Source of the DNA: Oceanobacillus oncorhynchi | Lineage (GTDB): Bacteria > Bacillota > Bacilli > Bacillales > Amphibacillaceae | DNA: 64,000 nt | NCBI RefSeq assembly: GCF_000821065.1 | Contig: NZ_CDGG01000001.1 | Span: 1,302,001-1,366,000 of the forward strand | Direction: 5' to 3' | Shown: one piece after another, positions 55,048 through 63,706 of the stretch | How the letters are laid out: every line of letters starts with the position of its first letter | Numbering within the stretch: position 1 is the stretch's first letter | Position numbers and translations under genes: made by a program | The notes under the pieces: model-generated | Seen by the model: only the letters and a program-made list of their open reading frames with translations | The model's database searches: none | What the model was told of the DNA's origin: nothing

Positions 55048-56442
55048 ATGTCAGAAGAGAAAGTTTACTTTTACTATACAAATGATTTACATAGTCATTT
55101 TGAACAATGGCCTAGAGTAACAGCCTTTTTAAAAGAAAAGCAGGGCCTGCGGAAAGAGAATAATGAAGCTGCCTTTACAATGGATATAGGAGACCACGTT
55201 GACCGCTCTCATCCAATTACAGAAGCTTCAAATGGGTTAGCCAATGTGGAGCTGCTGAATGAAGCAGGCTATGATATCGTGACGCTGGGAAACAATGAGG
55301 GGATAACGCTTTCCCATCAAGAATTATATCAATTATATGATAAAGCCGATTTCCAAGTGGTCTGCAGTAATTTATTCAGCAGAGATGAATTGACGCCATT
55401 TTGGCTGAAGCGGACACACACTTTTATGACAGAAAGCGGGATACGGATAGGTGTCTTAGGTTTAACGGCACCGTTTAATGCCTTTTACGAGCTGCTTGAC
55501 TGGCATGTAGAAAATGAATTTGACATTATTGAACGTTATATAGAAGACTTGAAAAAAGAATCGGATATTATTGTGCTTCTTTCCCATTTAGGAATTTCCG
55601 TTGACCAGGAGATTTCCCGGCGTTATCCGGCAATTGATCTGATTATCGGGGGACATACGCATCATCTGTTAAAAGAGGGTGAACTGGTAAATCAGACCTT
55701 AATCACTGCAGCGGGAAAGCATTGCTACTATATCGGTGAAGTGGAGCTTATTTGGGATCATAAGGAGAAAAAAGTAATTTCGAAGGAAGCAGCAGCAATC
55801 AGTCTGCAGGATACAGGAAAGGATTTGGAGACGGAAGAACATTTACAGCAGCTATTACAACAGGCTGACCAATATCTGGGTCAGGCGGTAGCAAGTGTAG
55901 AAAAGCCGCTGGAAGTAAACTGGTTTGGAGAAACCCCCATTATTGATTCACTGACTAAAGTGCTCCGAAGATGGACCAATGCGGATATAGCTATGCTGAA
56001 TGCTGGCGTGCTGTTAGATTCGCTGCCTGCCGGGGCAATCACAAAAGGGGATATACACCGAATTTGCCCTCATCCAATCAATCCCGTCCTTGTGGATTTA
56101 AAGGGGGATCAAATCATAGAAACGGTCAGAGCGGCATTATCTCCTGCTTTTACAGAATTAAAATTAAAGGGCTTTGGTTTCCGCGGGGAAATCTTAGGGA
56201 AAATGATTTTTTCAGGCATTCAGGTCGAGACAGCCTTTCATCGGAATGGGGAAGTGTATGTGAAGCGGGTGTATACTGAAGATGGTTACCCTATTCATCC
56301 AGACAAAGTATACTATGTTGCTACTGCAGATACTTTTACTTTTGGCCAGCTCCTGCCGGAAATTGCCCGTTCTGCAAAAAAACAATATTTTGTCCCGGAA
56401 TTTTTGCGTGACTTATTAGTATATGCTGTCAAACAGCATTGA
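55048..56442 (+). CDS. yunD: metallophosphatase of the 5'-nucleotidase family (YunD-like)
   Basis: A 464-residue cytoplasmic enzyme (no signal peptide). Metallophosphoesterase domain with dinuclear metal motifs NDLHSHF, DIGDHVDRSH, TLGNNE and IIGGHTHH; the C-terminal part (about 285-464, EVNWFGETPIIDSLTKVLRRWTNADIAMLNAG) is the 5'-nucleotidase substrate domain. It probably hydrolyses nucleotides or nucleotide sugars/cofactors in the cytosol. Ribosome site AGGGGCGATG. Same neighbourhood as in B. subtilis. Confidence 0.9.
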   Translation: MSEEKVYFYYTNDLHSHFEQWPRVTAFLKEKQGLRKENNEAAFTMDIGDHVDRSHPITEASNGLANVELLNEAGYDIVTLGNNEGITLSHQELYQLYDKADFQVVCSNLFSRDELTPFWLKRTHTFMTESGIRIGVLGLTAPFNAFYELLDWHVENEFDIIERYIEDLKKESDIIVLLSHLGISVDQEISRRYPAIDLIIGGHTHHLLKEGELVNQTLITAAGKHCYYIGEVELIWDHKEKKVISKEAAAISLQDTGKDLETEEHLQQLLQQADQYLGQAVASVEKPLEVNWFGETPIIDSLTKVLRRWTNADIAMLNAGVLLDSLPAGAITKGDIHRICPHPINPVLVDLKGDQIIETVRAALSPAFTELKLKGFGFRGEILGKMIFSGIQVETAFHRNGEVYVKRVYTEDGYPIHPDKVYYVATADTFTFGQLLPEIARSAKKQYFVPEFLRDLLVYAVKQH

Positions 56443-56454
56443 TTCATTTCCATT

Positions 56455-56511
56455 CTATCACGGAGAGCCGTCCGAAAATTCCCGCTGAGTGAAGTTTCGT
56501 TTTATGTGTGA
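56455..56511. mobile_element. short copy of the palindrome-bearing insertion
   Basis: CTATCACGGAGAGCCGTCCG at the left and GTGAAGTTTCGTTTTATG at the right match the two ends of the 54377-54537 insertion; the palindrome-containing middle is missing. It lies in the yunD-yunC gap. Confidence 0.6.
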
Positions 56512-56521
56512 CGTTCTTTAG

Positions 56522-56561
56522 CCCCTCTGCATACACTTATCACGAGAGAAAAACAGAGGGG
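56522..56561 (+). promoter_or_regulatory. hairpin that sequesters the yunC ribosome site
   Basis: CCCCTCTG (56522-56529) pairs perfectly with CAGAGGGG (56554-56561), which contains the only ribosome site of yunC (AGAGGGGG, ATG at 56570). The same stem, followed by CATTTTTA, might also act as a weak terminator. Confidence 0.55.
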
Positions 56562-56569
56562 GCATTTTT

Positions 56570-56878
56570 ATGATTACGGTAGAACCTCTTGAGGTGGATG
56601 GAATTATTTTTACAGCAGTGAGTGTGGAATTGCCGCAAACAACCTTATTAACAATCAGCAATGATGTAGGGTATATTATGTGTGCAGCGCTCGATGTGGA
56701 TATTTTTAATGAAATACCTAAGCTGAAAGAAAGAAACGTTATCGCCGGCCGGGCAATGGGAGTAAGAACCATTGATCAATTGCTGAACGCTCCGTTGCAG
56801 AAAATAACAGATGCATCGAAGGAGCACGGCTGGGAAGTCGGGATGACAGGAAAAGAAGCATTGCTTAAAATATCATAA
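56570..56878 (+). CDS. yunC: YunC-family protein (DUF1805)
   Basis: A 102-residue cytoplasmic protein of the YunC/DUF1805 family; function unknown. Core LPQTTLLTISNDVGYIMCAALDVDIFNEIPKLKERNVIAGRAMGVRTIDQLLNAPL is well conserved among bacilli. Its ribosome site lies in a hairpin stem, so translation may be regulated. Followed by its own terminator. Confidence 0.88.
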   Translation: MITVEPLEVDGIIFTAVSVELPQTTLLTISNDVGYIMCAALDVDIFNEIPKLKERNVIAGRAMGVRTIDQLLNAPLQKITDASKEHGWEVGMTGKEALLKIS

Positions 56879-56879
56879 T

Positions 56880-56934
56880 ACATGGAAAGACACTTTTTTT
56901 GTTCTTGCAGGGGACAGAAGAAGTGTCTTTTTAC
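56880..56934 (+). terminator. terminator of yunC
   Basis: AAAGACACTT (56887-56896) pairs with AAGTGTCTTT (56920-56929), then T-run; flanking ACATG/CATGT extends the stem. Confidence 0.75.
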
Positions 56935-57011
56935 ATGTAAAACCAATCCATTTTCCTTTGTTCTAATTCCCTTCCATAATTGCATAAATTATTACGAAGG
57001 GGGTTGTTGCA

Positions 57012-57809
57012 TTGAAACTTAAAAGAAGATATCGATTTCGAAAGCGAACGGGAAGAAAAAGAAGAATGCCCCCCTCTCGACGCTCCATTCTGATGCTGAC
57101 GTTAATTTTATTCTTTGCAGTAGTGGGCTTTAGTTTTTATTTGATAAACGTCAAAATTGAACCGATTGTTATTGATATTGCCAAACGAAAAGCGGATGAA
57201 TTTGCTACGAGAGCGATTAACTCCGCTGTATATTATGTAGAGGAATATGGATTTGAGGATATCCTGAACATTACCTATGACAATGAAGGAAATTTAGTAA
57301 CATATAACCGAGATCCTGCAGTTATCAGTGAAATCAACCGGGTAGCTACTGACCGGGTAGAGGAGTATTTTGCGCATGTGAATCGGGGGGAGCAGCTTGA
57401 ATTTGAGCATAATCTGCATGAGCCTTATGACTATGAGGGCGGTGCGGATGGCAGGGTACAGATTGATCCTACGCTGATTGAGATTCCTTTAGGGCAAGTA
57501 ACGGGAAATTCTGTACTGGCTAATTTAGGTCCTAAAATTCCTATTAATATGGAAGTGGTTGGAGCAGTGCGGACAAATGTGGTCGAGGATAAAGAAGAAT
57601 TTGGGATTAATGGAGCTTGGGTTTCCCTGTATATCAATGTAGAAGCAGATGTACAAATTATTGTGCCATTTACCTCCGAAGTTAGAACTGTACATACCGA
57701 GCTTTATTTAGATGGAGGCGCAATTATGGGAAAAGTGCCTGATTTCTATGGCGGGGATGGAAATGCTCCTGATATTGCCGTACCAAAAGATGATTTGCAG
57801 AGCGACTGA
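57012..57809 (+). CDS. yunB: sporulation protein YunB
   Basis: A 265-residue protein with a very basic cytoplasmic N-terminus (KLKRRYRFRKRTGRKRRMPPSRR), one membrane helix (about 27-48) and an extracytoplasmic domain (VKIEPIVIDIAKRKADEFATRAINSAVYYVEE ... IPINMEVVGAVRTNVVEDKEEFGINGAWVSLYINVEADVQIIVPF). In B. subtilis yunB belongs to the mother-cell SigE regulon and is needed for normal spore formation. TTG 57012 follows GAAGGGGG by about eight bases. No convincing SigE promoter could be picked by eye. Confidence 0.92.
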   Translation: MKLKRRYRFRKRTGRKRRMPPSRRSILMLTLILFFAVVGFSFYLINVKIEPIVIDIAKRKADEFATRAINSAVYYVEEYGFEDILNITYDNEGNLVTYNRDPAVISEINRVATDRVEEYFAHVNRGEQLEFEHNLHEPYDYEGGADGRVQIDPTLIEIPLGQVTGNSVLANLGPKIPINMEVVGAVRTNVVEDKEEFGINGAWVSLYINVEADVQIIVPFTSEVRTVHTELYLDGGAIMGKVPDFYGGDGNAPDIAVPKDDLQSD

Positions 57810-57865
57810 ATATGTAGTATAGTACAAATTAGTTGAGAAGATATTTATAATTGAATAAAAACCTT

Positions 57866-58046
57866 ATCAGATCGGTGAGGTAGAGGCGCAGATTAGATGA
57901 GTATCCGGCAGGAGAATGACAACGAAGATTGCTGGAGAAAGGATAGTTTGCCGAAGTATATAAAGAGGTCATGCTTTATATTGCTGGCATATTACTGAAA
58001 AAGTATTATGCTGTCATGTAATGATTTACATGGAGAACTACTGATC
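57866..58046 (+). promoter_or_regulatory. lysine riboswitch (L-box)
   Basis: Closing arms ATCAG (57866-57870) and CTGAT (58041-58045). The conserved L-box words appear in order: GGTGAGGTAGAGGCGC, GATGAGTA, AGGAGAATGA, GTTTGCCGAAG, TTGCTGGCAT, CTGTCATGTAATG and ACATGGAGAACTAC. With the terminator at 58074 it should repress the downstream transporter when lysine is high. Confidence 0.95.
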
Positions 58047-58073
58047 GAAATGGAGGATAACGTGAATTGGTGA

Positions 58074-58109
58074 AACAATGATAGGTTATTTTCTATCATT
58101 GTTTTTTTG
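58074..58109 (+). terminator. L-box expression-platform terminator
   Basis: ACAATGATAG pairs with CTATCATTGT (58093-58102) followed by seven Ts; 28 bp after the aptamer. The remaining 210 bp up to the transporter gene show nothing else I can identify. Confidence 0.9.
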
Positions 58110-58321
58110 CGTTTTTAAAGGGTAATTTGTATATGTTTTTACTGTGAAACAGTACTTGAGTATGATAGATATCCCTGTGTCTTACTTTCCTATTTCGAAT
58201 CGGTTATATGCACGTAATTATTTCAAAAGGAACTGCAGTTTCCATTATTCATTACGCGTCGTTGACCTTATTCAAAATGCTTAAATACTCAGCTCGAAAA
58301 TAAATCGTTGGAGGTCTTAAC

Positions 58322-59884
58322 ATGGAAGGTACGTTTTGGTCACTGATACCTGCAATTGTCATGCTGATATTAGTGGTGTTAACAAGAAAGGTTCTTATCT
58401 CAATAGGAACAGGGATTGTTGTAGGAGCATTATTATTAAATGATTTCCATATATGGGGAACATTAAAAGAAATATGGACGGTATTTTATACAATTTTTTA
58501 TGCAGATGAAGCCTTGGAGATGGGGAATCTATTATTAATCAGTTTTCTTCTCTTTCTGGGCGTGCTTACTGCGTTTCTCCAAGCTTCTGGCGGGGCTAAA
58601 GCTTTTGGAGATTGGATGCTGCGCCGGGTGAAAACACGTACCGGTGCGGAAATCATGACTGCTGTAATTGGATTGATTATTTTTATAGATGACTATTTTA
58701 ACAGCTTAGCAGTTGGACAGATTGCAAGACCTGTAACAGACAGGCAAAAAATTTCCCGGGCGAAACTGGCATATTACATTGATTCCAGTTCTGCTCCCGT
58801 TACCGTAATCGCACCTATATCAAGCTGGGGAGCCTATATTATTGGTATTTTAGGCGGGTTATTTGCAGCAAATGGAATTACAAATTTGCAGCCGATTGAA
58901 GCATTTATACAAATGATTCCATTAAACTTTTATGCGATTGCTTCGATTGTTCTGGTGTTTATTGTGGCGTATTTTCATTTTGATATCGGTCCGATGCGCA
59001 CGCATGAAAAAAGAGCAAAAGAAAAGGGAGAACTGCTGGATCCAAAAAGAAATCAGGTTTCTGGGGATTTAGGTGATATTTTTGATCCGCATAAGGATGG
59101 AAAAGTATTTCATTTAATTGTTCCTATCATTGTCTTATTTATTGTTACCGTCCTTGCTATGATTGTGACAGGGATTATGGAAACAGAAGGGAGCGCATCT
59201 ATCCTTGATGCCTTTGCCAATACGAATGTTAATCTTTCCTTAATTATTGGCGGTGTTGCAGCTGTTCTTACTTCTATTATTTTTCATATGCAGCAAAGAA
59301 AACCGCGCTCAGACATGGGACGTATTTTTATTGAAGGCTTTAAAACCATGATTCCTGCAATTAATATTCTCGTTCTTGCGTGGATGATTGGTTCGATTAT
59401 CGGTGCTTTAGAGACTGGAAGCTATTTAGCTGGTTTAGTAAATAATTCCTCTATTTCTGCAGATTTTCTGCCGGCTATTCTGTTTATTATTGCCGGTTTA
59501 ATGGCTTTGGCAACCGGGTCATCATGGGGAACTTTTGGCATTATGCTTCCGATTGCAGCGGAGGTTATGGCGAACACAGATATGGGGCTATTTTTACCTG
59601 CATTAGCGGCTGTATTAGCCGGAGCAGTGTTCGGTGATCATTGTACACCTATTTCTGATACAACAATTTTATCTGCAACCGGAGCCGGGGCGCACCATAT
59701 AGACCACGTTATTACACAGCTGCCTTATGCTTTCATTGCTGCTTTTACTGCTTTGATTGGTTTCTTGGTTATTGGACTAACTCATTCTACGTGGTTAGCT
59801 TTAACTGTAACGCTTGTTCTTTTGGCTGGGATTGTCTGGATTACTCATTTCCTGATTAATAAAAATAAAAAGAAGGCATCTTAA
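58322..59884 (+). CDS. lysW: NhaC-family transporter, probable lysine importer
   Basis: A 520-residue membrane protein with about twelve hydrophobic segments of the NhaC Na+/H+ antiporter superfamily (FIDDYFNSLAVGQIARPVTDR, DSSSAPVTVIAPISSWGAYIIG, GSSWGTFGIMLPIAAEVM, FGDHCTPISDTTILSATGAGAHHIDHV). By similarity alone it would be called an antiporter, but the lysine riboswitch in its leader marks it as the LysW-type amino-acid transporter, probably lysine uptake coupled to Na+ or H+. Ribosome site TTGGAGGT. Monocistronic. Confidence 0.88.
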   Translation: MEGTFWSLIPAIVMLILVVLTRKVLISIGTGIVVGALLLNDFHIWGTLKEIWTVFYTIFYADEALEMGNLLLISFLLFLGVLTAFLQASGGAKAFGDWMLRRVKTRTGAEIMTAVIGLIIFIDDYFNSLAVGQIARPVTDRQKISRAKLAYYIDSSSAPVTVIAPISSWGAYIIGILGGLFAANGITNLQPIEAFIQMIPLNFYAIASIVLVFIVAYFHFDIGPMRTHEKRAKEKGELLDPKRNQVSGDLGDIFDPHKDGKVFHLIVPIIVLFIVTVLAMIVTGIMETEGSASILDAFANTNVNLSLIIGGVAAVLTSIIFHMQQRKPRSDMGRIFIEGFKTMIPAINILVLAWMIGSIIGALETGSYLAGLVNNSSISADFLPAILFIIAGLMALATGSSWGTFGIMLPIAAEVMANTDMGLFLPALAAVLAGAVFGDHCTPISDTTILSATGAGAHHIDHVITQLPYAFIAAFTALIGFLVIGLTHSTWLALTVTLVLLAGIVWITHFLINKNKKKAS

Positions 59885-59885
59885 C

Positions 59886-59925
59886 AGAAGGCTTGGAATA
59901 CATTTTAGTATTCCAAGCCTTTTAT
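59886..59925 (+). terminator. terminator of the lysine transporter gene
   Basis: AAGGCTTGGAATA and TATTCCAAGCCTT pair perfectly (13 bp), then TTT. Confidence 0.88.
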
Positions 59926-59976
59926 GATGTAATAAGGGTATTGCAATTAAATCCTGCTATTTCCATAATTAGATAT

Positions 59977-60004
59977 TTGACAAAAATGTCAAAAAAGCTA
60001 TAAT
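59977..60004 (+). promoter_or_regulatory. strong promoter with palindromic -35 region
   Basis: Consensus TTGACA (59977-59982), 16 bp, consensus TATAAT (59999-60004). TTGACA-AAAA-TGTCAA (59977-59992) is a perfect inverted repeat covering the -35 and spacer, a good place for a repressor to bind. Confidence 0.8.
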
Positions 60005-60101
60005 ACAAGATGAATAGTCTGAAAGTAATGATTTTTGTTATTATTCTTATTTAATGCGCTTTCATTCTGTTGTTATTCATTAAAAAAGGGGGTTATGATG
60101 G

Positions 60102-61625
60102 ATGGAGAGTCGATCACAATGGGGAACAAGGGCGGGGTTTATTTTAGCGGCTGTCGGATCAGCAGTTGGTTTAGGAAATATATGGAGATTTCCTGCTGTT
60201 GCTTATGAAAATGGCGGCGGAGCATTTTTTATTCCTTATCTATTTGCTTTACTGACTGCGGGTATTCCAATTTTAATTATGGAATTTACCATGGGTCAAA
60301 AGTATCGGGGTTCTGCACCTTTGACATTTCGAAAAATGAATAAGAAAACAGAGTTTATTGGATGGTGGGCAGTACTTGTTGCTTTTGTTATTTCAACATA
60401 TTATTCGGTAATTATTGCCTGGGCAATATCTTATTCTATCTTTTCGTTTAATCTGTCTTGGGGAGAAGATACAGAAGGATTTTTATTTGGGGAGCATCTT
60501 CAATTGGCGGAGATTCCTGGGGAAATAGGCGGATTGGTACCGGGAGTAGTTATTCCGTTAGTGATTGTTTGGCTATTGGTGCTGGGAATTTTATTCCGCG
60601 GTGTAAAAAAAGGAATCGAGGTTGCAAACCGGATTTTTATTCCTTTGCTTCTCATCGTATTTATTATTATTGTAATAAGAGCAGTCACGCTGCCAGGAGC
60701 AATGAATGGATTGAATGCCTTCTTTACACCTGATTTCAGTCAAATTTTGTCACCAAGTGTATGGATTGCAGCATATGGACAAATTTTCTTCAGCTTATCG
60801 ATTGCTTTTGCAATTATGATTACGTATTCAAGTTATCTCCCTAAAAAATCTGATATTACCAATAATGCATTTATTGTTGGTTTTGGAAATTCCGGCTTTG
60901 AATTATTAGCGGGAATTGGGGTGTTTGGAATATTAGGATTTATGGCATTTTCTGCCGGTGTCAGTGTGGATGAAGTCGTCGCTGGCGGGGTCGGTCTTGC
61001 TTTTGTTGTCTTTCCGGCCATTATCAATGAGTTGCCGGCATTTAATGGATTGTTCGGAGCGCTCTTCTTTATCTCATTGACGCTTGCCGGAATTACATCT
61101 CTTATGTCCATTACAGAAGCGTATGTAGCAGCATTGGTAGATAAGTTTAAAATCACACGATCGAAAGCCGTTCTTTTCGGAGGCGGTCTCGCAGCATTGA
61201 TTTCCTTATTATATGCTTCCAGAGGCGGCTTGTACTTCTTAGATAATGTCGATTATTTCATTAACCAGTTCGGAGTTGCCATGATCGGTCTTGTCGAAGT
61301 TGTCCTGATTGCCTGGATTCTTCGTAAAACCAATATGCTTAAAAATCATGCTAATGAAATTTCAGATATCCGTTTAGGTTCCTGGTGGACAATCAGCTTA
61401 GCTATGATTACACCAGTAGTTATGGGTTATATGATGTTTGGGCTGTTTAAGCAGAATTTATTAAGAGAGTTTGATACAGATACCGGGAACTATGAAAATT
61501 ACTCGAATGCCTTTATCAATAATACAGGCTGGGCCGTAGTAGTAGGTGTGTTAGTTCTTGGAATTATCCTGGCAGCTTTGAAATGGAAGTCAGAAAATTC
61601 TCTATCCGATTATGAAGATAAATAG
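60102..61625 (+). CDS. sodium:neurotransmitter-symporter (SNF) family amino-acid transporter
   Basis: A 507-residue membrane protein with about twelve helices, LeuT fold. N-terminal signature WGTRAGFILAAVGSAVGLGNIWRFPAVAYENGGGAFFIPY with the Na1/Na2 ligands, and helix 8 region SLTLAGITSLMSITEAYVAAL. The gene is followed eight bp on by a MetS-like small subunit, which marks the two-component methionine/alanine importers (MetPS of Corynebacterium). ATG 60102 has nine-base spacing from AAAGGGGG. Substrate by context: methionine or another neutral amino acid. Confidence 0.92.
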   Translation: MESRSQWGTRAGFILAAVGSAVGLGNIWRFPAVAYENGGGAFFIPYLFALLTAGIPILIMEFTMGQKYRGSAPLTFRKMNKKTEFIGWWAVLVAFVISTYYSVIIAWAISYSIFSFNLSWGEDTEGFLFGEHLQLAEIPGEIGGLVPGVVIPLVIVWLLVLGILFRGVKKGIEVANRIFIPLLLIVFIIIVIRAVTLPGAMNGLNAFFTPDFSQILSPSVWIAAYGQIFFSLSIAFAIMITYSSYLPKKSDITNNAFIVGFGNSGFELLAGIGVFGILGFMAFSAGVSVDEVVAGGVGLAFVVFPAIINELPAFNGLFGALFFISLTLAGITSLMSITEAYVAALVDKFKITRSKAVLFGGGLAALISLLYASRGGLYFLDNVDYFINQFGVAMIGLVEVVLIAWILRKTNMLKNHANEISDIRLGSWWTISLAMITPVVMGYMMFGLFKQNLLREFDTDTGNYENYSNAFINNTGWAVVVGVLVLGIILAALKWKSENSLSDYEDK

Positions 61626-61639
61626 GAGGGAAGATGCGT

Positions 61640-61741
61640 ATGGGTGCTTCAGCTATCATTGTAATGATTATCGGTATTGTTGTGATATGGGGCGGATTAG
61701 CAGCTAGTATTTGGAACGCTGTCCAGAAAAGTAAAGGATAA
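61640..61741 (+). CDS. metS: MetS-like small subunit of the SNF transporter
   Basis: A 33-residue single-pass membrane peptide, MGASAIIVMIIGIVVIWGGL then AASIWNAVQKSKG. The pattern GA(S/T)AI(I/V)MM...WGGL is typical of MetS subunits that accompany SNF transporters and are required for transport in Corynebacterium. GGAGGG lies nine bases before ATG 61640; an earlier ATG (61634) is too close to it. Starts just after the transporter's stop, clearly co-transcribed. Confidence 0.85.
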   Translation: MGASAIIVMIIGIVVIWGGLAASIWNAVQKSKG

Positions 61742-61804
61742 GTGTTACTCTTATTTAAACTTAAGAAAAGCCAAGAGAATAAATTGGTCTTTAAAATACT
61801 GGTA

Positions 61805-61945
61805 TTCTTGCCGAGTAGATGTCCGCTCCGGGAAGTCGCTTTCCGCGGGTAACGGCTTAGCTTAAGCCGACGGAAAGCGTAGTGTATTTCTGGGGTCGAA
61901 GGTTATTCATTCCATGAAACCCGTTGGAGCGGCTATCCTCAATAT
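61805..61945. repeat. noncoding repeat block
   Basis: Contains GTCCGCTCCGGGAAGTCGCT and CGGAAAGCGTAGTGTATTTC phrases typical of the dispersed Bacillaceae intergenic repeats; the latter is shared with the 29.8-kb block. The end, 61912-61938, is the exact reverse complement of 15820-15846. CGGCTTAGCTTAAGCCG forms a hairpin. Confidence 0.65.
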
Positions 61946-61951
61946 TTTATT

Positions 61952-61998
61952 TAAAAAGGTGTGTATCCTGTTTTACAACTGGGATACACACCTTTTTC
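61952..61998. terminator. bidirectional terminator between metS and lytH
   Basis: AAAAAGGTGTGTATCC (61953-61968) and GGATACACACCTTTTT (61982-61997) pair perfectly over 16 bp; genes converge on it. Confidence 0.9.
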
Positions 61999-62014
61999 AC
62001 GGATAGGATTGTTA

Positions 62015-62986
62015 TTAATTATTTTTCTCCATCCGTTCCCATTTCGAGATATAAGGATAAGGATCAAATGAAAATTCACTGTATCCATTATCTTTATACA
62101 TGCCATAATGCAGGTGCGGCGGGAATTTTCCAGAAGTTCCAGGAGGGCCGTAACCAGTAGATCCGACGCTGCCTAACACGTCTCCCGGTTTTACTACCTG
62201 GCCTACTTTTACATCATCCTCATAGCCGCTCATATGTCCATAATAATGATAAATATTATAGATATCCCGTATACCAATACGCCAGCCTCCATATAAGTTC
62301 CATCCCATCATTTCGACCACACCATAGGTTGTTGAGCGGACAGGGACGCCGTAGGATGCAAAGATATCGGTCCCCTCATGGATGCGCAAGCCGCCAAAAC
62401 CGCGGCGGTCTCCCCACGTACTGCGGTAACTGTAATTATAATCTGTATCTAAAGGAAAGGCACGATCTGTCAGGTTGATTTCGCCAAAATTTTGAAACAC
62501 TTTGGCGGTGTTCATGATTGTCTGGACAGTCAAGTCACGTTTATAATGCTCCCAGAGTGCGATTTTAACATCATCCTTATGCAGACCATATGCTAAGATA
62601 TGATTTGCCATCGTATAAAGGATGTCTTCAGGATCATCGGGATCTGCCTGGCCATCACCATTTCCGTCTTTACCGATTCCGCCAAATTGTCTGATAACTC
62701 CCTGTTTTGTTGATTTAGCTGCATTTCCCAGCCCAAACCATGCGGTCTCTTCAAATTGTATGGAAATAACCTTTTCTTCTTCTGAGGAAGAGAGTGTGTT
62801 ACGTTCGTAATTATCCATTGCAGCAAAATAATACCAAGGGACCTGGGTAAGGCTTTCTACCTTTTTGAATAGAGCCATGCGGTCTGTATATATTTGATCC
62901 TCTGATTCTGCATGGACAACAGCGGTGGTTTGCATAAAGGTAAGAAAGCAGCACATAATCAGGACCGTAGTGCGAATTCTAGCCAG
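62015..62986 (-). CDS. lytH: M23-family L-Ala-D-Glu peptidase (LytH/YunA-like), CTG start
   Basis: A secreted zinc peptidase, 323 residues from CTG 62986. Signal peptide ARIRTTVLIMCCFLTFMQTTAVVHA, then a long N-terminal domain and an M23/LytM domain with HEGTDIFASYGVPVRS (first zinc His and Asp), YGHMSGYEDDVKVGQVVKPGDVLG and PPHLHYGMY. B. subtilis LytH, next to yutC and yunB, trims side chains of spore cortex peptidoglycan late in sporulation (SigK). AAGGAGGTG precedes CTG by eight bases; the alternative ATG 63025 overlaps yutC, has no spaced ribosome site and would spoil the signal peptide. Confidence 0.88.
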   Translation of the reverse strand: MARIRTTVLIMCCFLTFMQTTAVVHAESEDQIYTDRMALFKKVESLTQVPWYYFAAMDNYERNTLSSSEEEKVISIQFEETAWFGLGNAAKSTKQGVIRQFGGIGKDGNGDGQADPDDPEDILYTMANHILAYGLHKDDVKIALWEHYKRDLTVQTIMNTAKVFQNFGEINLTDRAFPLDTDYNYSYRSTWGDRRGFGGLRIHEGTDIFASYGVPVRSTTYGVVEMMGWNLYGGWRIGIRDIYNIYHYYGHMSGYEDDVKVGQVVKPGDVLGSVGSTGYGPPGTSGKFPPHLHYGMYKDNGYSEFSFDPYPYISKWERMEKNN

Positions 62987-63017
62987 ATAAATCACCTCCT
63001 TATGGGATAAGTATTTT

Positions 63018-63563
63018 TTAATCATCCTTCTTCATCGTGTCGACAATTTCCTGTACCAGAGGCCCGGTATCTACATCTTCATTCTCCATCACAGAATAAT
63101 GCAGGGTTTCAATGTTTTGAATCAAGCTTCTGTTATTAGAAGCATGAATCGTATAATAGCCAGGCAGTACAGACATTGCTGTTTTTTCTGCATTATCAAT
63201 TGCCATTTCTTTGGATAGGTTATCTGAAGCTTCAAAAGCAATCAAAGCTTCTTCATCCGTTACAAGCGTGGCTACTTCTTTAAAATCAGGGTTCTGTAAT
63301 AAAATGCGGGTAATCATATCAGCCATCTCTTCCCGGTCTACATGAATCTCTTTTGGTTCTGATGTATTATCTTGATTAAATTCATCCTGTGTATAACGGA
63401 CAAAACCAAGCTGATCACGAGATGGCGAATTCGTGTTTGATTCCATCTCCGGGTTTCTGTTTTTTGGATCTAATGGGTCAGAATCGGAGTTATTTTGATC
63501 TGTTGCACAAGCTGCAAGCGTTATAACAAGGCTTAATAAAATGATTCCAAATCCTTTTTTCAT
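63018..63563 (-). CDS. yutC: YhcN/YlaJ-family lipoprotein (YutC-like)
   Basis: A 181-residue sporulation-type lipoprotein: signal MKKGFGIILLSLVITLAAC with lipidated C19, an N/S/P-rich linker and the YhcN/YlaJ domain (REEMADMITRILLQNPDFKEVATLVTDEEALIAFEAS...). Such proteins are found in the spore membrane or cortex. Ribosome site AAAGGAGAC. Upstream of lytH on the same strand, 31 bp apart, probably one transcript; B. subtilis has lipA between the two, absent here. Confidence 0.88.
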   Translation of the reverse strand: MKKGFGIILLSLVITLAACATDQNNSDSDPLDPKNRNPEMESNTNSPSRDQLGFVRYTQDEFNQDNTSEPKEIHVDREEMADMITRILLQNPDFKEVATLVTDEEALIAFEASDNLSKEMAIDNAEKTAMSVLPGYYTIHASNNRSLIQNIETLHYSVMENEDVDTGPLVQEIVDTMKKDD

Positions 63564-63706
63564 CTTTAAGTCTCCTTTCCAAGAACTATTTCTTACATCT
63601 TAGTTTTGGAAAACAAGCGTAAATCATGCAGGTAATTTTTTCTGGTTTTTCTAACTGTTTCTGTGATAAACTAAGAATAATTGATAAGGAGTGTGACTAT
63701 TCTCTT

